Positions 24,395-33,812 of a stretch of DNA of 64,000 bases are shown here, piece by piece. The translations under genes were made by a program, and so were the position numbers. Below the pieces are notes generated by a model. That model saw only the letters and a list, made by a program, of their open reading frames with translations, was not told where the DNA came from and did no database searches. Origin of the DNA: Pseudacidovorax intermedius (GTDB taxonomy: Bacteria > Pseudomonadota > Gammaproteobacteria > Burkholderiales > Burkholderiaceae_C); assembly GCF_003350475.1 (NCBI RefSeq), contig NZ_QQAV01000015.1:1-64000 (forward strand). The letters are read 5' to 3'. Numbering within the stretch: the first letter of the stretch is position 1; each line of letters opens with the position of its first letter.

Positions 24395-25777
24395 ATGCGG
24401 CCCGTTCAACTCAGCCCGGAAGCCTTGCGGCAGCAGCTGGCGCGCCAGGCCGCCCAGGCGGCGCCCGATCTGGCGGCGGCGCTCGGCGTCAGCGTGCCGA
24501 CCCTGCATCGCCAGATGGCCCGCCTGCCGGCTGGCGAGGTGATCAGCGCCGGGCGGGCCCGGCGTACGCGGCATGCCCTCACGCGTCGCCTGCGGGGAGG
24601 ACAAACGCAGTTGCCGGTGTTCTCCGTTGACCGCGAAGGCCGATTGCAGACGGTGGGCCCGCTCACGCTCACCGCGCCCGAGGGCAGTCATCTTCTGCTG
24701 GCAGCCGCCGGCTGGCCCGTGCCGGAGGAGGCTCGCGACGGCTGGTGGCCCGGCCTGCCTTATCCGCTGCACCAGATGCGACCCCAGGGCTACATGGGCC
24801 GGCAATTCGCGCGCCTGTCGCATCACCGGCTGCAGGTGCCCGAGGACGTGGCCCGCTGGAGCGACGACGATGCACTTTACGTCATGAGCGTGGCCGGCAG
24901 CGATCTGAGCGGCAACCTGATCGTGGGCGAGGCGGCCTGCCAACAATGGCTGGCCGAGCGCGCGCAGGCCCAGGCGCCGGTGGAGGAAGCGGACCTCGTG
25001 GCGCACTACCTGCAGCGCGCCGACGAGGCCGTGGCGGCCGGCGTGCCGGGCTCCAGTGCGGCGGGCGAGTTCCCCAAGTTCACCGCCGCGCGAGCGCTGA
25101 CGGGTGCCGCCACGCCGCATGTCATCGTCAAGTTCTCCGGCGCCGACGATTCCGCCACCGTGCGCCGCTGGGCCGATCTGCTGGTGTGCGAACACCTGGC
25201 GCTCGAAACGGCGGCCACGTTGCAGGGCCTGAATGCAGCCCGCAGCCGCATCCTCGCGGGCGGCGGCCGGACCTTCCTCGAAGTCGAACGTTTCGACCGG
25301 CACGGCGAGGCCGGCCGCAGTCCGCTGTGCGCGCTCGATGTGCTGGACGCCGCTTTCCTCGGCCGCGGCGGCAGCCAATGGCCGGTGCTGACGGCCGCGC
25401 TGGCCGGCCTGGGGCTCCTGGTCGACGGCGTGGAGGCTGCCGTGCAGCGGCTCTGGTGGTTTGGCCGTCTGATCGCCAACAGCGACATGCACACCGGCAA
25501 CCTGGCCTTTGTGCCGCAGGAGGGGCGGCTGACGCTGGCTCCGGCCTATGACATGCTGCCCATGCGCCTGGCGCCGCTGGCCGGTGGCGAACTGCCCGCG
25601 CGCGCGCCCGAGTTCGCCCTGCCGCTGCCCGAGGAGCGGCCCGCCTGGCACGAAGCCTGCACCGCGGCCCTCGGCTTCTGGGAGGCTGCAGCGGTCGACG
25701 TGCGCATCAGCGACGGTTTCCGGGCGCTGTGCGGCCAGCACGCGCAGGCGCTGCGGTCGCTGGCGGAACGGGCCTGA
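24395..25777 (+). CDS. yjjJ: HipA-family kinase, YjjJ type
   Basis: A 460-residue single-chain HipA relative of the YjjJ type. The N terminus carries a helix-turn-helix-like segment (PDLAAALGVSVPTLHRQMARL) in place of a separate HipB antitoxin. The HipA-C kinase fold follows, with an ATP-binding lysine stretch (PHVIVKFSGADD), the catalytic loop IANSDMHTGNLAFV and the metal-binding APAYDMLPMRL. Both catalytic elements are intact, so Ser/Thr kinase activity is likely. No hipB-like gene lies beside it; fused DNA-binding and kinase functions probably allow autoregulation at the two palindromes in its leader. Confidence 0.85.
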   Translation: MRPVQLSPEALRQQLARQAAQAAPDLAAALGVSVPTLHRQMARLPAGEVISAGRARRTRHALTRRLRGGQTQLPVFSVDREGRLQTVGPLTLTAPEGSHLLLAAAGWPVPEEARDGWWPGLPYPLHQMRPQGYMGRQFARLSHHRLQVPEDVARWSDDDALYVMSVAGSDLSGNLIVGEAACQQWLAERAQAQAPVEEADLVAHYLQRADEAVAAGVPGSSAAGEFPKFTAARALTGAATPHVIVKFSGADDSATVRRWADLLVCEHLALETAATLQGLNAARSRILAGGGRTFLEVERFDRHGEAGRSPLCALDVLDAAFLGRGGSQWPVLTAALAGLGLLVDGVEAAVQRLWWFGRLIANSDMHTGNLAFVPQEGRLTLAPAYDMLPMRLAPLAGGELPARAPEFALPLPEERPAWHEACTAALGFWEAAAVDVRISDGFRALCGQHAQALRSLAERA

Positions 25778-25869
25778 ATGCCCGCCATTGCTCGCTGCGC
25801 CGCCAGTCCACGCCTGCCCCGCGGCGCAAACCCCGGCCTTCCGCACCATCCGCCGCCTTCCACGCTCCC

Positions 25870-26940
25870 ATGAAAGCCCTGCGCATCCACGCCGGCCCCG
25901 CGGCCCGCGCCCACATCGAGAAGCACGGCCTCGCGCCCGAGCACATCCGCGTGATCCCCGGCGCGGCCGGCGGGCCCAAGGGGCTGATCCTTGGGCCGCT
26001 CGACCGCTTCATCTTCGGCGAATGGCTGCCGCAGTCTGGCCAGCCGGTCGACCTGGTCGGCGCCTCCATTGGCGCCTGGCGCCTTGCCACCGCCTGCCTG
26101 CACGACCCCGCCGAGGCCTTCGCCCGCTTCGAACGTGACTACATCGCCCAGCGTTTCGATCCGCCACCCGGCGCGCGACGCATGACGGCGCAGCAGGTCA
26201 GCGAGCGCTTCAATGCCGACCTGTGCGGCTTCTTCGGCCCGCGGGCCGCCGAGGTGCTCTCCCATCCCCGCTACCGGCTGCATATCGTCACCGCGCGCGG
26301 CCGCCATCTGCTGGGCCGCGAGGGCGGGGCGCGCACGGTGGCCGGTTATCTGGGGGCCTTCGTGGCCAATGGCGTGCATCGGCGCGGCCTGGGTGCATGG
26401 CTGGAGCGCTGCGTGTTCTCGGCCGGCGGTGCCGAACTGCCCTTCGACGCCCAGGACTTCCGCACCCGGCGGGTGCCGCTGGACGCGGCCAACTTCCATC
26501 CCGCGCTGCAGGCTTCGTGCTCCATCCCCTTCGTGCTCAAGGCCGTGCACGACATCCCGGGTGCGCCGTCGGGCGCCTATTGGGACGGCGGCATCACCGA
26601 CTATCACCTGCACCTGCGTTACCGGGCCGACGACGGCCTCGTGCTCTATCCGCATTTCCAGCAGGCCGTGGTGCCGGGCTGGCTGGACAAGGGCCTCAAG
26701 TGGCGGCATCGGTCCACGCCCGCGCTCGACCGCATGGTGCTGATCGCGCCCGATCCGGACTGGGTGCGCAGCCTGCCGCGCGGCAAGCTGCCCGACCGTA
26801 CCGATTTCACCGACCTCCAGCTGGACCCGGCCGCGCGCATGCGGGCCTGGAGCACGGCGGTGGCCGAGGCGCGCCGGCTGGCGGATGAATGGGCGCAATG
26901 GCTGCGCCGGCCCAATCCGGCCCGGCTCCTGCCGTTGTAG
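25870..26940 (+). CDS. Patatin-like phospholipase
   Basis: A 356-residue patatin-family hydrolase with the Ser-Asp dyad. The nucleophile motif is VGASIGAWR (GxSxG), the oxyanion-hole glycines are in IPGAAGGPKGLILG, and the second dyad motif is WDGGITDYH (DGG). No signal peptide is seen, so it is cytoplasmic. It presumably releases fatty acids from phospholipids or other acyl esters. ATG at 25870 follows yjjJ by about 90 bp, so the genes may be cotranscribed. A weak hairpin lies just after the stop. Confidence 0.87.
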   Translation: MKALRIHAGPAARAHIEKHGLAPEHIRVIPGAAGGPKGLILGPLDRFIFGEWLPQSGQPVDLVGASIGAWRLATACLHDPAEAFARFERDYIAQRFDPPPGARRMTAQQVSERFNADLCGFFGPRAAEVLSHPRYRLHIVTARGRHLLGREGGARTVAGYLGAFVANGVHRRGLGAWLERCVFSAGGAELPFDAQDFRTRRVPLDAANFHPALQASCSIPFVLKAVHDIPGAPSGAYWDGGITDYHLHLRYRADDGLVLYPHFQQAVVPGWLDKGLKWRHRSTPALDRMVLIAPDPDWVRSLPRGKLPDRTDFTDLQLDPAARMRAWSTAVAEARRLADEWAQWLRRPNPARLLPL

Positions 26941-27100
26941 CCCCAGGCCGGCGGCGCCTGGCCTGCTCCGCAGGCCACTCGATCCTTCCCGCCGCATAAG
27001 TTCATGCCGCGCGCGTGCCAGGCCGCGTCGTGGCGAACTACTGTGAAATTGAATCCTTTGGATTTAATAAATGCCGAAATTTGTCCGGCACTGTGTTAAA

Positions 27101-27119
27101 TCAAGAAGATTTTTCTTGA
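27101..27119. promoter_or_regulatory. Inverted repeat in AT-rich leader of the HDOD gene
   Basis: TCAAGAA (27101-27107) and TTCTTGA (27113-27119) flank 5 bp. The 245-bp region between the patatin gene and the HDOD gene is the most AT-rich intergenic stretch in its neighbourhood and also holds AATCC-TTT-GGATT near 27050. It probably contains the promoter of the HDOD gene. Confidence 0.4.
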
Positions 27120-27186
27120 AAAAGCTAAAGACGGGGGTGACGCTGCCGATATCGCGCTAAGGGATCAGTCCCATGGAAGGCTTGCC

Positions 27187-28431
27187 ATGCTCAACACCCA
27201 ATCGCCCTCGCTGCCCGTGCCCGGTGACGAAACCGGCGCCCTGGCGCAGGACGGTGCAAGGCCTTCGCTGGGCCGGCGTGTGATCGTCGACGCGCACCGG
27301 CGCCTGGGCGGCTACCAGGCGGTGCCGCTGCGCGGCCGGCCTTCCGAACGGCTGATGGACCCGAGCCTGCGGGAGCCGCCCGACGGCTCGATGCCGGCGC
27401 TCAAGAGCCCCACCTTCCTCGCCTGCAGCTGCGACGACATCGCCGCAGGTGCGCTCGATGGCCTGGACACCGAGCATGTCGTGCTGCAGATCGCCGGCGG
27501 CGGGGCGCAGCATGGCCTCGACACCGACCTGCTGCAGGCCGCCCGTGCGCGCGGCTTCAAGCTCGCCTTCGACGTGCGGCTGCTCAAGGAATACGAGGCC
27601 TCGGTGCCGCTGGCCTCCTACGTCATCCTGGAGATGGGCGTGCTGCCGCTGGACCTGGCCTCGATGATGGCGCGGGCCATCCAGAAGACCACGCAGGCCA
27701 TTCCGCTGGCGGTGCATGTGCGCACGCCGGTGCAGTTCAAGCAACTGGCCGCCGCCGGCGTGCGCCTGTTCGAGGGGCGCTGGTACCTGCAGCCGCCCAC
27801 CGTCGCCGACCGCAGCGTGCAGCTGTCCTATGCCTCGATCATCAAGCTGGTGAACCTGGTGGCGCGCGAGGCCGAGATCTTCGAGATCGAGGCGCTGCTC
27901 AAGCACGAGCCCACGCTGGCCTACAAGCTGCTGAGCCACCTCAACACTGCGGGTATCGGCTTCGGCCACAAGATCGAGTCCTTCCGCCATGCCGTGATGG
28001 CCGTCGGCATGAAGCCGCTGCTGCGCTGGTCGGCCCTGCTGCTGGCGGGCAGCGCGCCCGGCAGCGTGGCGCCCGCGGCCGGCACCACGGCGGTCGTGCG
28101 CGGGCGCCTGATGGAGCTGCTGGCGCTGCAGGAGATGTCGCCGGGCGATGCCGACCAGGCCTTCATGGCCGGCCTGTTCTCGATGCTCGACGTGCTGATG
28201 TCCACGCCGCTGCGCGAGGCCCTGGCGCTGATGCCGCTGCCCGACGCGGTGCGCGAGGCCATCGTGCAGGGCAGCGGGCCGTTCGCCGGCCTGCTGGAGC
28301 TGGCCAAGGCCTGCGAGAGTGCGGACGCCGGGCTGCTGGAGATCGTCTCGCAGCGCTACCGCGTGCCGGTGGACCGGCTGCTGGCCATGCACGTCGAGGC
28401 CCTGGGCTGGGCCGAGCAGTTGGGCGTCTGA
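27187..28431 (+). CDS. HDOD-domain signalling protein with degenerate EAL-like N half
   Basis: A 414-residue YuxH-type protein. Residues about 30-200 form an EAL-like barrel (VDAHRRLGGYQAVPL, ILEMGVLPLDL) that lacks the EAL motif and metal-binding acidic residues, so it should not hydrolyse cyclic di-GMP. The C-terminal HDOD domain (about 205-390; LSYASIIKLVNLVAREAE, LLKHEPTLAYKLLSHLN) is the most conserved part. Such proteins are thought to act in signalling, motility or stress responses. The start at 27187 has only a weak ribosome-binding site. It faces the convergent Fe-alcohol dehydrogenase. Confidence 0.85.
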   Translation: MLNTQSPSLPVPGDETGALAQDGARPSLGRRVIVDAHRRLGGYQAVPLRGRPSERLMDPSLREPPDGSMPALKSPTFLACSCDDIAAGALDGLDTEHVVLQIAGGGAQHGLDTDLLQAARARGFKLAFDVRLLKEYEASVPLASYVILEMGVLPLDLASMMARAIQKTTQAIPLAVHVRTPVQFKQLAAAGVRLFEGRWYLQPPTVADRSVQLSYASIIKLVNLVAREAEIFEIEALLKHEPTLAYKLLSHLNTAGIGFGHKIESFRHAVMAVGMKPLLRWSALLLAGSAPGSVAPAAGTTAVVRGRLMELLALQEMSPGDADQAFMAGLFSMLDVLMSTPLREALALMPLPDAVREAIVQGSGPFAGLLELAKACESADAGLLEIVSQRYRVPVDRLLAMHVEALGWAEQLGV

Positions 28432-28519
28432 GTCGGCCCCGTCCGGCGCCTGCGCGAAGGGGCCGGGCGCCGCGCGGCGGATCGCCCGGGCGGGCAACCC
28501 GCCTGGTCGGTGCCGCGCC

Positions 28520-29656
28520 TCACATCGACGTGGCCAGCATCTCCCGGTAATCCTCGCGCGTCGCCAGCCGCGGATTGGTCTTGTGGCAGTGGTCGGCAAT
28601 GGCGCCGTCGATGACCTTGTCGAACATCGCCTCGGTGACGCCGACCTCGGCCAGGCCCTTGGGCAGGCCGAGGCGGGCATTCATGTCGCGGATCGCCTCG
28701 CCGATGTCGCCCGGCTGGTCGAGGTGCATGGCGCGGGCCATGCGCTGCAGGCGCAGTTCCTTCTGCACCGACTCGGCCCCCGCGTTGAAGCGCACCACGG
28801 CCGGCAGGAAGAGGGCGTTGAGGGTGCCGTGGTGCAGACGCGGATCGACGCCGCCCAGGCTGTGGCTCAGGCTGTGCACGCAGCCCAGGCCCTTCTGGAA
28901 GGCCATCGCGCCCTGCATCGAGGCGCTCATGAGGTTCAGGCGGGCTTCGCGGTCGCTGCCGTCCTTGGTGGCGCGCTCGATGTGGTTCCAGGCGCGCTCC
29001 AGGCCGTCGAGTGCGATGCCGTCGGCCGGCGGATTGAAGGCGCCGGCCATGAAGGTCTCCATGCAGTGGGCGATGGCGTCCATGCCGGTGGCGGCCGTCA
29101 GCCTGGCGGGCAGGCCGAGGGTGAGTTCGGGGTCGCAGATGGCGGCCTTGGGCATCAGGTGCCAGCTGTGGAAGCCCAGCTTGCGGTGGTCGTCCACGAT
29201 GATGATGGCGCCGCGGGCCACTTCGCTGCCGGTGCCGGCCGTGGTGGGTACGGCGATCAGCGGCGCAACCTGCTCAGTGATCTTCGGCGAGCCGCCTTCG
29301 ATGGTGGCGTAGGTCTTGAGCGGCCCCTCGTGCGTGGCGGCGATGGCCACGCCCTTGGCACAGTCGATGGCCGAGCCGCCGCCCACGGCGATCAGCCCGT
29401 CGCAGCGGCCCTGGCGGTACACCTCGACGGCGGCGCGCACGGCGGCCTCCGTGGGGTTGGAGGGCGTCTGGTCGAAGACCGAGGCCTGCAGCCCGCCCAG
29501 GGCGGCGAGCGTCCTGTCCAGCAGGCCGGCGGCACGCACGCCGGCGTCGGTCACGACCAGCGGGCGTTCGATGCCGATGCGCCGGCATTCGTCGGCCAGC
29601 AGGCGCAGCGCGCCGAACTCGAACTGGATCTGGGTGAGGTAGTTGATGAGCGCCAT
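28520..29656 (-). CDS. Iron-containing alcohol dehydrogenase
   Basis: A 378-residue family III dehydrogenase. The NAD-binding motif is LIAVGGGSAIDCAKG and the PTTAGTGSEV block follows. Metal ligands are in GMDAIAHCMETFM (Asp and His), VHSLSHSLGG and HHGTLNALF. It oxidises or reduces an alcohol or hydroxy acid with NAD(P), but the substrate cannot be told from sequence. ATG at 29656 diverges from the esterase gene across a 188-bp gap. No obvious operon partner. Confidence 0.88.
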   Translation of the reverse strand: MALINYLTQIQFEFGALRLLADECRRIGIERPLVVTDAGVRAAGLLDRTLAALGGLQASVFDQTPSNPTEAAVRAAVEVYRQGRCDGLIAVGGGSAIDCAKGVAIAATHEGPLKTYATIEGGSPKITEQVAPLIAVPTTAGTGSEVARGAIIIVDDHRKLGFHSWHLMPKAAICDPELTLGLPARLTAATGMDAIAHCMETFMAGAFNPPADGIALDGLERAWNHIERATKDGSDREARLNLMSASMQGAMAFQKGLGCVHSLSHSLGGVDPRLHHGTLNALFLPAVVRFNAGAESVQKELRLQRMARAMHLDQPGDIGEAIRDMNARLGLPKGLAEVGVTEAMFDKVIDGAIADHCHKTNPRLATREDYREMLATSM

Positions 29657-29844
29657 CGTCGGTTGTCTCCGCGTTGAGGATTCGCCCGCATCCTAAAGCG
29701 AAGCCCGGCCGCGGCCATTCAACCCGGAGACAGGCTGCAGGTCCTCGGCCCCATCGCTGCGCGCTGTTGCCCCCGCGACCGGGGCCGCGCGCGACCGTCC
29801 ACTACGATGGCGCACCGTTCCGCTGACCCTTTCCCCCGCCTCGC

Positions 29845-30801
29845 ATGCCTCATGAATCCTCGGCCATGGCCGGCCTCACGCCCCGCATGGCGGGCGTGGT
29901 CGAGCGCATGGCCCGCGCCGGCCATCCGCCCCTCAACGCCCTCACGCCCGCCCAGGCCAAGCAGGCCTACGAAAAGGGCGCCGCCGTGCTCGAAGTGCCC
30001 CGGCCCGAGCTGGCGCGCATCGAAGACCTGCACATCCCGGCCCGCGACGGCGCGCTGCTTCCCGCGCGGCTGTACGCGCCATCGGCCGGTCAACTTCCGG
30101 TGCTGCTGTACTTCCATGGCGGCGGCTTCGTGGTCGGCAGTGTGGCCACGCACGACACGCTGTGCCGCGTGCTCGCCCAGCGCTCGGGGTGCGCAGTGGT
30201 GTCGGTCGACTACCGCCTGGCGCCGGAGCACCGCTTTCCCACCGCCGTGAACGACGGCTGGGACGCCTTCCAGTTCATGGCCGGCCATGGCGCCGAGGCG
30301 CTGGGCCTGGACCGCCGGCGCCTGGCTGTGGGCGGCGACAGTGCCGGTGGCACGCTGGCCGCGGTCTGCGCCATCCTGGCACGTGACGCGGGGTTGCCGC
30401 TGGCCCTGCAACTGCTCTTCTACCCGGGCACCGGGCCGTTGGCCGACACCGATTCGTACCGCCGCTTCGCCGACGGGCCGGTGCTTACCAAGGCGCTGGT
30501 GGACTGGTTCTTCGCCCAGTACATCGACGCCGCGGACCGCCACGACTGGCGTTTCGCGCCGCTGCTGGCCGAAGACCTGGACGGCGTGGCGCCGGCCTGG
30601 ATCGGGCTGGCCGAGCACGACCCCGTGGTCGACGAGGGTGTGGCCTATGCCGACCGGCTGCGGTTGGCGGGCGTGCCGGTCTCGCTCGAGATCTACCGCG
30701 GCGTCATCCACGAGTTCATCAAGATGGGCCGCACCATCCCGGAGGCGCAGCAGGCCCATGCCGATGCCGCGCATGCCCTGGCGGCCGCGCTGCAGCCCTG
30801 A
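29845..30801 (+). CDS. Alpha/beta hydrolase, hormone-sensitive-lipase type
   Basis: A 318-residue carboxylesterase of the HSL family. The oxyanion hole is YFHGGGFVVGS, the nucleophile Ser is in GGDSAGGTLAA, the acid is in LAEHDPVVDEG, and the catalytic His is in GVIHEFIKM. The set is complete, so it should be active on short acyl esters. No signal peptide. ATG at 29845 is used. The next gene, a YbgC-GNAT fusion, begins 40 bp after its stop and may be cotranscribed. Confidence 0.88.
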   Translation: MPHESSAMAGLTPRMAGVVERMARAGHPPLNALTPAQAKQAYEKGAAVLEVPRPELARIEDLHIPARDGALLPARLYAPSAGQLPVLLYFHGGGFVVGSVATHDTLCRVLAQRSGCAVVSVDYRLAPEHRFPTAVNDGWDAFQFMAGHGAEALGLDRRRLAVGGDSAGGTLAAVCAILARDAGLPLALQLLFYPGTGPLADTDSYRRFADGPVLTKALVDWFFAQYIDAADRHDWRFAPLLAEDLDGVAPAWIGLAEHDPVVDEGVAYADRLRLAGVPVSLEIYRGVIHEFIKMGRTIPEAQQAHADAAHALAAALQP

Positions 30802-30841
30802 TCCCCATGCCGGCCCGGCCGGACATTCCCATTCCAAGACC

Positions 30842-31720
30842 ATGAGCACCGAGACATTGCCCCACCGCGTCGACTTCCGCTTCTTCCACCGCCTGCGCGT
30901 GCGCTGGGCCGAGGTGGACATGCAGAAGATCGTCTTCAACGCCCACTACCTGATGTACTTCGACACGGCCATCGCCGACTACTGGCGGGCGCTGGCCATG
31001 GCCTACGAGTCGTCGATGCATGCGCTCGGCGGCGACCTGTACGTGCGCAAGGCCACGGTCGACTACCGCGCCTCGGCACGCGTGGACGACGTGGTCGACG
31101 TGGCCATGAAGTGCGTGCGCATCGGCAATTCGTCCCTCGTGTTCGAGGGCGCGCTGTTCCGCCAGGACCAGTACCTGGTCGGCTGCGAACTGGTCTATGT
31201 GTATGCCGACCCGGCGACGCAGACCTCCAGGCCGGTGCCGGAGGCGCTGCGGGCGGTGCTGATGGGCTACGAGGCCGGCGAGGCCATGTCCGAGGTGCTC
31301 ACCGGCGACTGGGGCACGCTCGGCGAGGCGGCCGGCGCGCTGCGCCGCACGGTCTTCGTGCAGGAGCAGGGCATTCCCGAGGCGCTCGAATGGGACGACG
31401 ACGACGCCACCAGCCTCCACGGCGTGGCGCGCAACCGCCTGGGCCACGCCATCGCGACCGGCCGGCTGCTGCCGGCGGATGCGCAGGGCGTCGCGCGCAT
31501 CGGCCGCATGGCCGTCGAGCGCGTGCTGCGCGGCCAGGGCCATGGCGAACGGGTGCTGCGCGCGCTCGAGGCGGCCGCCCGCGCCCGCGGCGACAAGGCG
31601 GTGGCGCTGCATGCCCAGCGCAGCGCCGAGCGTTTCTATGCGCGCTTGGGTTACGAGCCCGTCGGCGAGCCCTTCGAGGAGGCGGGGATCGCGCACATCA
31701 CGATGCAGCGAGCCCTGTAG
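30842..31720 (+). CDS. YbgC/FadM thioesterase fused to GNAT acetyltransferase
   Basis: A 292-residue fusion. Residues 1-145 are a hot-dog acyl-CoA thioesterase with the YbgC/FadM signature VRWAEVDMQKIVFNAHYLMYFD (catalytic Asp) and CELVYVYAD. Residues about 150-290 are a GNAT N-acetyltransferase of the ElaA type, with VFVQEQGIPEALEWD and the acetyl-CoA loop RGQGHGERVLRALE. Hydrolysis of acyl-CoA and acetyl transfer in one chain suggests a linked use of CoA esters, though the halves may simply be coexpressed. The ATG at 30842 is the only good start; the long open frame upstream runs through the esterase gene. Confidence 0.85.
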   Translation: MSTETLPHRVDFRFFHRLRVRWAEVDMQKIVFNAHYLMYFDTAIADYWRALAMAYESSMHALGGDLYVRKATVDYRASARVDDVVDVAMKCVRIGNSSLVFEGALFRQDQYLVGCELVYVYADPATQTSRPVPEALRAVLMGYEAGEAMSEVLTGDWGTLGEAAGALRRTVFVQEQGIPEALEWDDDDATSLHGVARNRLGHAIATGRLLPADAQGVARIGRMAVERVLRGQGHGERVLRALEAAARARGDKAVALHAQRSAERFYARLGYEPVGEPFEEAGIAHITMQRAL

Positions 31721-31770
31721 TCCATCCACGCGCGGCGGCGGCCGGGCCCGCATCCGGCCCGTTCACCTTT

Positions 31771-32688
31771 TCAGATGTCTTCCAGCAGCGGATAGGGCAG
31801 GGGCTGGATGGTCAGCGGCGCCTCGCCCGCCCGCAGGCCGCCGGCTTCCAGGGCCGCGGTCTGCAGCGACACGAACGCGGCCCAGCCGCCGCCCGGTGCC
31901 GGGGCCGCCGCCGCCACGGTGCCGACGGGCTGCTCGGGGTCGGCGCCGAAGACCTCCTGGCCGGCGGCCAGGGGCGCCTCGGCCGTCATCACATAGCCGC
32001 GCCGCTTGAGCGTGCCGCGGAACTGGCTGCGGGCCACCACCTCCTGGCCGGGGTAGCAGCCCTTCTTGAAGTTGACGCCGCCCACGGACTCGTAATTGAG
32101 CATCTGCGGTACGAAGGCATCGACCACCGGCGCGCTGATGGCCACCACGCCGCTCATCACCTCGCTCCAGGCCCAGGTCTCGGGGCTCAGCGCGGTGCCG
32201 GCCGGGGCGGGCGTGCCCGCGGGGGCCAGCCACAGGGCACGTGGCACGCCTTCGCAGCCGTGCAGAGCCACGACGCTCAGGCCCTCGGCGGGCGTCAGGC
32301 GCTGGCCGGGCGCCGCGGCAGGGTCGGCGCCGGCCGCAGCGATGGCCGCGCCGGCCAGGCCGCGCACATCGAAGTCGGCCGTGGCGTCGCTCAGCTTGAC
32401 CTTGGCGCGCAGCACGAACATCGACAGCCGCTTGAGCGTGGGCGCCAGCAGGTCGCGCGCGCAGACCAGCAGGAACTGCTCCGGCGCCTGCCGCCAGGCG
32501 ACGAAGCTGGCCAGCATGCGCCCCTTGGGCGAGCACAGCGCCGCCAGGCGGGCCGTGTCGTCCTTGAGGAGCAGGACGTCCTGCGTGAGCTGGCCATGCA
32601 GGAAGGCGGCCGCATCGGCGCCCTCTGCGCGGATCACGCCCAGCGCCGCAAGCGGGGGCGTCACACCTTGAAAAAGGGGAGAGGTCAT
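31771..32688 (-). CDS. ygfZ: Folate-binding Fe-S cluster repair protein YgfZ
   Basis: A 305-residue YgfZ/GcvT-like protein that uses tetrahydrofolate and helps maintain iron-sulfur enzymes such as MiaB. The signature [13 protein letters not shown], including the conserved cysteine, is present. The N-terminal half has [13 protein letters not shown] and [10 protein letters not shown], as in the family. ATG at 32688 diverges from mltG; the long open frame upstream is antisense to mltG. Confidence 0.92.
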   Translation of the reverse strand: MTSPLFQGVTPPLAALGVIRAEGADAAAFLHGQLTQDVLLLKDDTARLAALCSPKGRMLASFVAWRQAPEQFLLVCARDLLAPTLKRLSMFVLRAKVKLSDATADFDVRGLAGAAIAAAGADPAAAPGQRLTPAEGLSVVALHGCEGVPRALWLAPAGTPAPAGTALSPETWAWSEVMSGVVAISAPVVDAFVPQMLNYESVGGVNFKKGCYPGQEVVARSQFRGTLKRRGYVMTAEAPLAAGQEVFGADPEQPVGTVAAAAPAPGGGWAAFVSLQTAALEAGGLRAGEAPLTIQPLPYPLLEDI

Positions 32689-32811
32689 GCCTGAATTATC
32701 ATGGCCGGCTTTTGGCGGCGCCTTGCGCGGGACACTCGCTCCAGCCCGCGCCGCCGGCCCCGGCGGCCCGCCGATCCCGCCCTTCGGCCATTCCCGATCC
32801 ACCCATCCGCC

Positions 32812-33810
32812 GTGCGTCGCTTCTTCGCCTCCCTGTTCCTGCTGGTCTTGCTGTCGGTGCTGGCCGTGGGCGGCTGGGCGCTCTGGTGGCTGCACCAGCC
32901 CCTGCGTCTGCCAGCGGCCAGCGTCGACCTCTCGGTCGAGCCCGGCACCACCCCGCGCGGCGTGGCGCAGGCGGTGGCCGACGCCGGCGTGGCGGTCGAT
33001 CCGCGCCTGCTCTATGCCTGGTTCCGTGTCTCGGGCAAGGACCGCCAGATCCGCGCCGGCAGCTACGAGATGGATGCCGGCGTCACGCCGCGGCTGCTGC
33101 TCGAGATCCTGGTGCGCGGCCGCGAGGCCACCCGCAGCGTGGTGCTGGTGGAGGGCTGGAACATCCGTCAGGTGCGCGCGGCGCTGGCCAAGGCCGAGAT
33201 GCTCAAGCCCGATACCGCCACGCTCTCCGATGCCGACCTGATGGCGCGCCTGGGCCGGCCGGGCCAGCATCCGGAAGGTCGCTTCTTCCCCGACACCTAC
33301 ACCTATTCCAAGAACTCGACCGACGTGGCGCTGCTGCAGCGCGCCCTGCGCGCCATGGACCGCAAGCTCGAGGCCGCCTGGGCCGCCCGCGCGCCCGACC
33401 TGCCGCTCAAGTCGCCCGAGGAGGCGCTGATCCTCGCCAGCATCGTCGAGAAGGAAACCGGCAAGGCCAGCGACCGCGCCGAGGTGGCCGGCGTCTTCAT
33501 CAACCGGCTGCGCATCGGCATGCCGCTGCAGACAGATCCCACCGTCATCTACGGCCTGGGCGACGCCTTCGACGGCAACCTGCGCAAGCGCGACCTGCAG
33601 ACCGACACGCCCTGGAACACCTACACGCGCCAGGGCCTGCCGCCCACGCCCATCGCGATGCCGGGCAAGGCCTCGCTGCTGGCGGCCGTGCAGCCGGCGC
33701 GCACCAAGTCGCTGTACTTCGTGTCGCGTGGCGACGGCACCAGCCAGTTCAGCGAGACGCTCGACGCGCACAACCGCGCGGTCAACCAATACCAGCGGGG
33801 AGGGCGGTGA
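32812..33810 (+). CDS. mltG: Endolytic transglycosylase MltG
   Basis: A 332-residue (from GTG) inner-membrane protein that cleaves nascent peptidoglycan and helps set strand length. One membrane segment ([21 protein letters not shown]) follows the short cytoplasmic start. The YceG catalytic domain includes [36 protein letters not shown] with the catalytic glutamate, and [15 protein letters not shown] at 32812 gives the usual family length; an ATG at 32701 would add 37 basic, Pro-rich residues and start only 12 bp from the divergent ygfZ start. First gene of mltG-tmk-holB-pilZ-tatD. Confidence 0.9.
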   Translation: MRRFFASLFLLVLLSVLAVGGWALWWLHQPLRLPAASVDLSVEPGTTPRGVAQAVADAGVAVDPRLLYAWFRVSGKDRQIRAGSYEMDAGVTPRLLLEILVRGREATRSVVLVEGWNIRQVRAALAKAEMLKPDTATLSDADLMARLGRPGQHPEGRFFPDTYTYSKNSTDVALLQRALRAMDRKLEAAWAARAPDLPLKSPEEALILASIVEKETGKASDRAEVAGVFINRLRIGMPLQTDPTVIYGLGDAFDGNLRKRDLQTDTPWNTYTRQGLPPTPIAMPGKASLLAAVQPARTKSLYFVSRGDGTSQFSETLDAHNRAVNQYQRGGR

Positions 33811-33812
33811 GC

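Noticed and set aside
26943-26961. Terminator after the patatin gene
   Set aside because: A CCAGGC/GCCTGG hairpin exists, but no T-run follows, so it is not a supported intrinsic terminator.
27187-28431. Active EAL phosphodiesterase in the HDOD protein
   Set aside because: The EAL motif and metal-binding acidic residues are missing from the barrel-like half.
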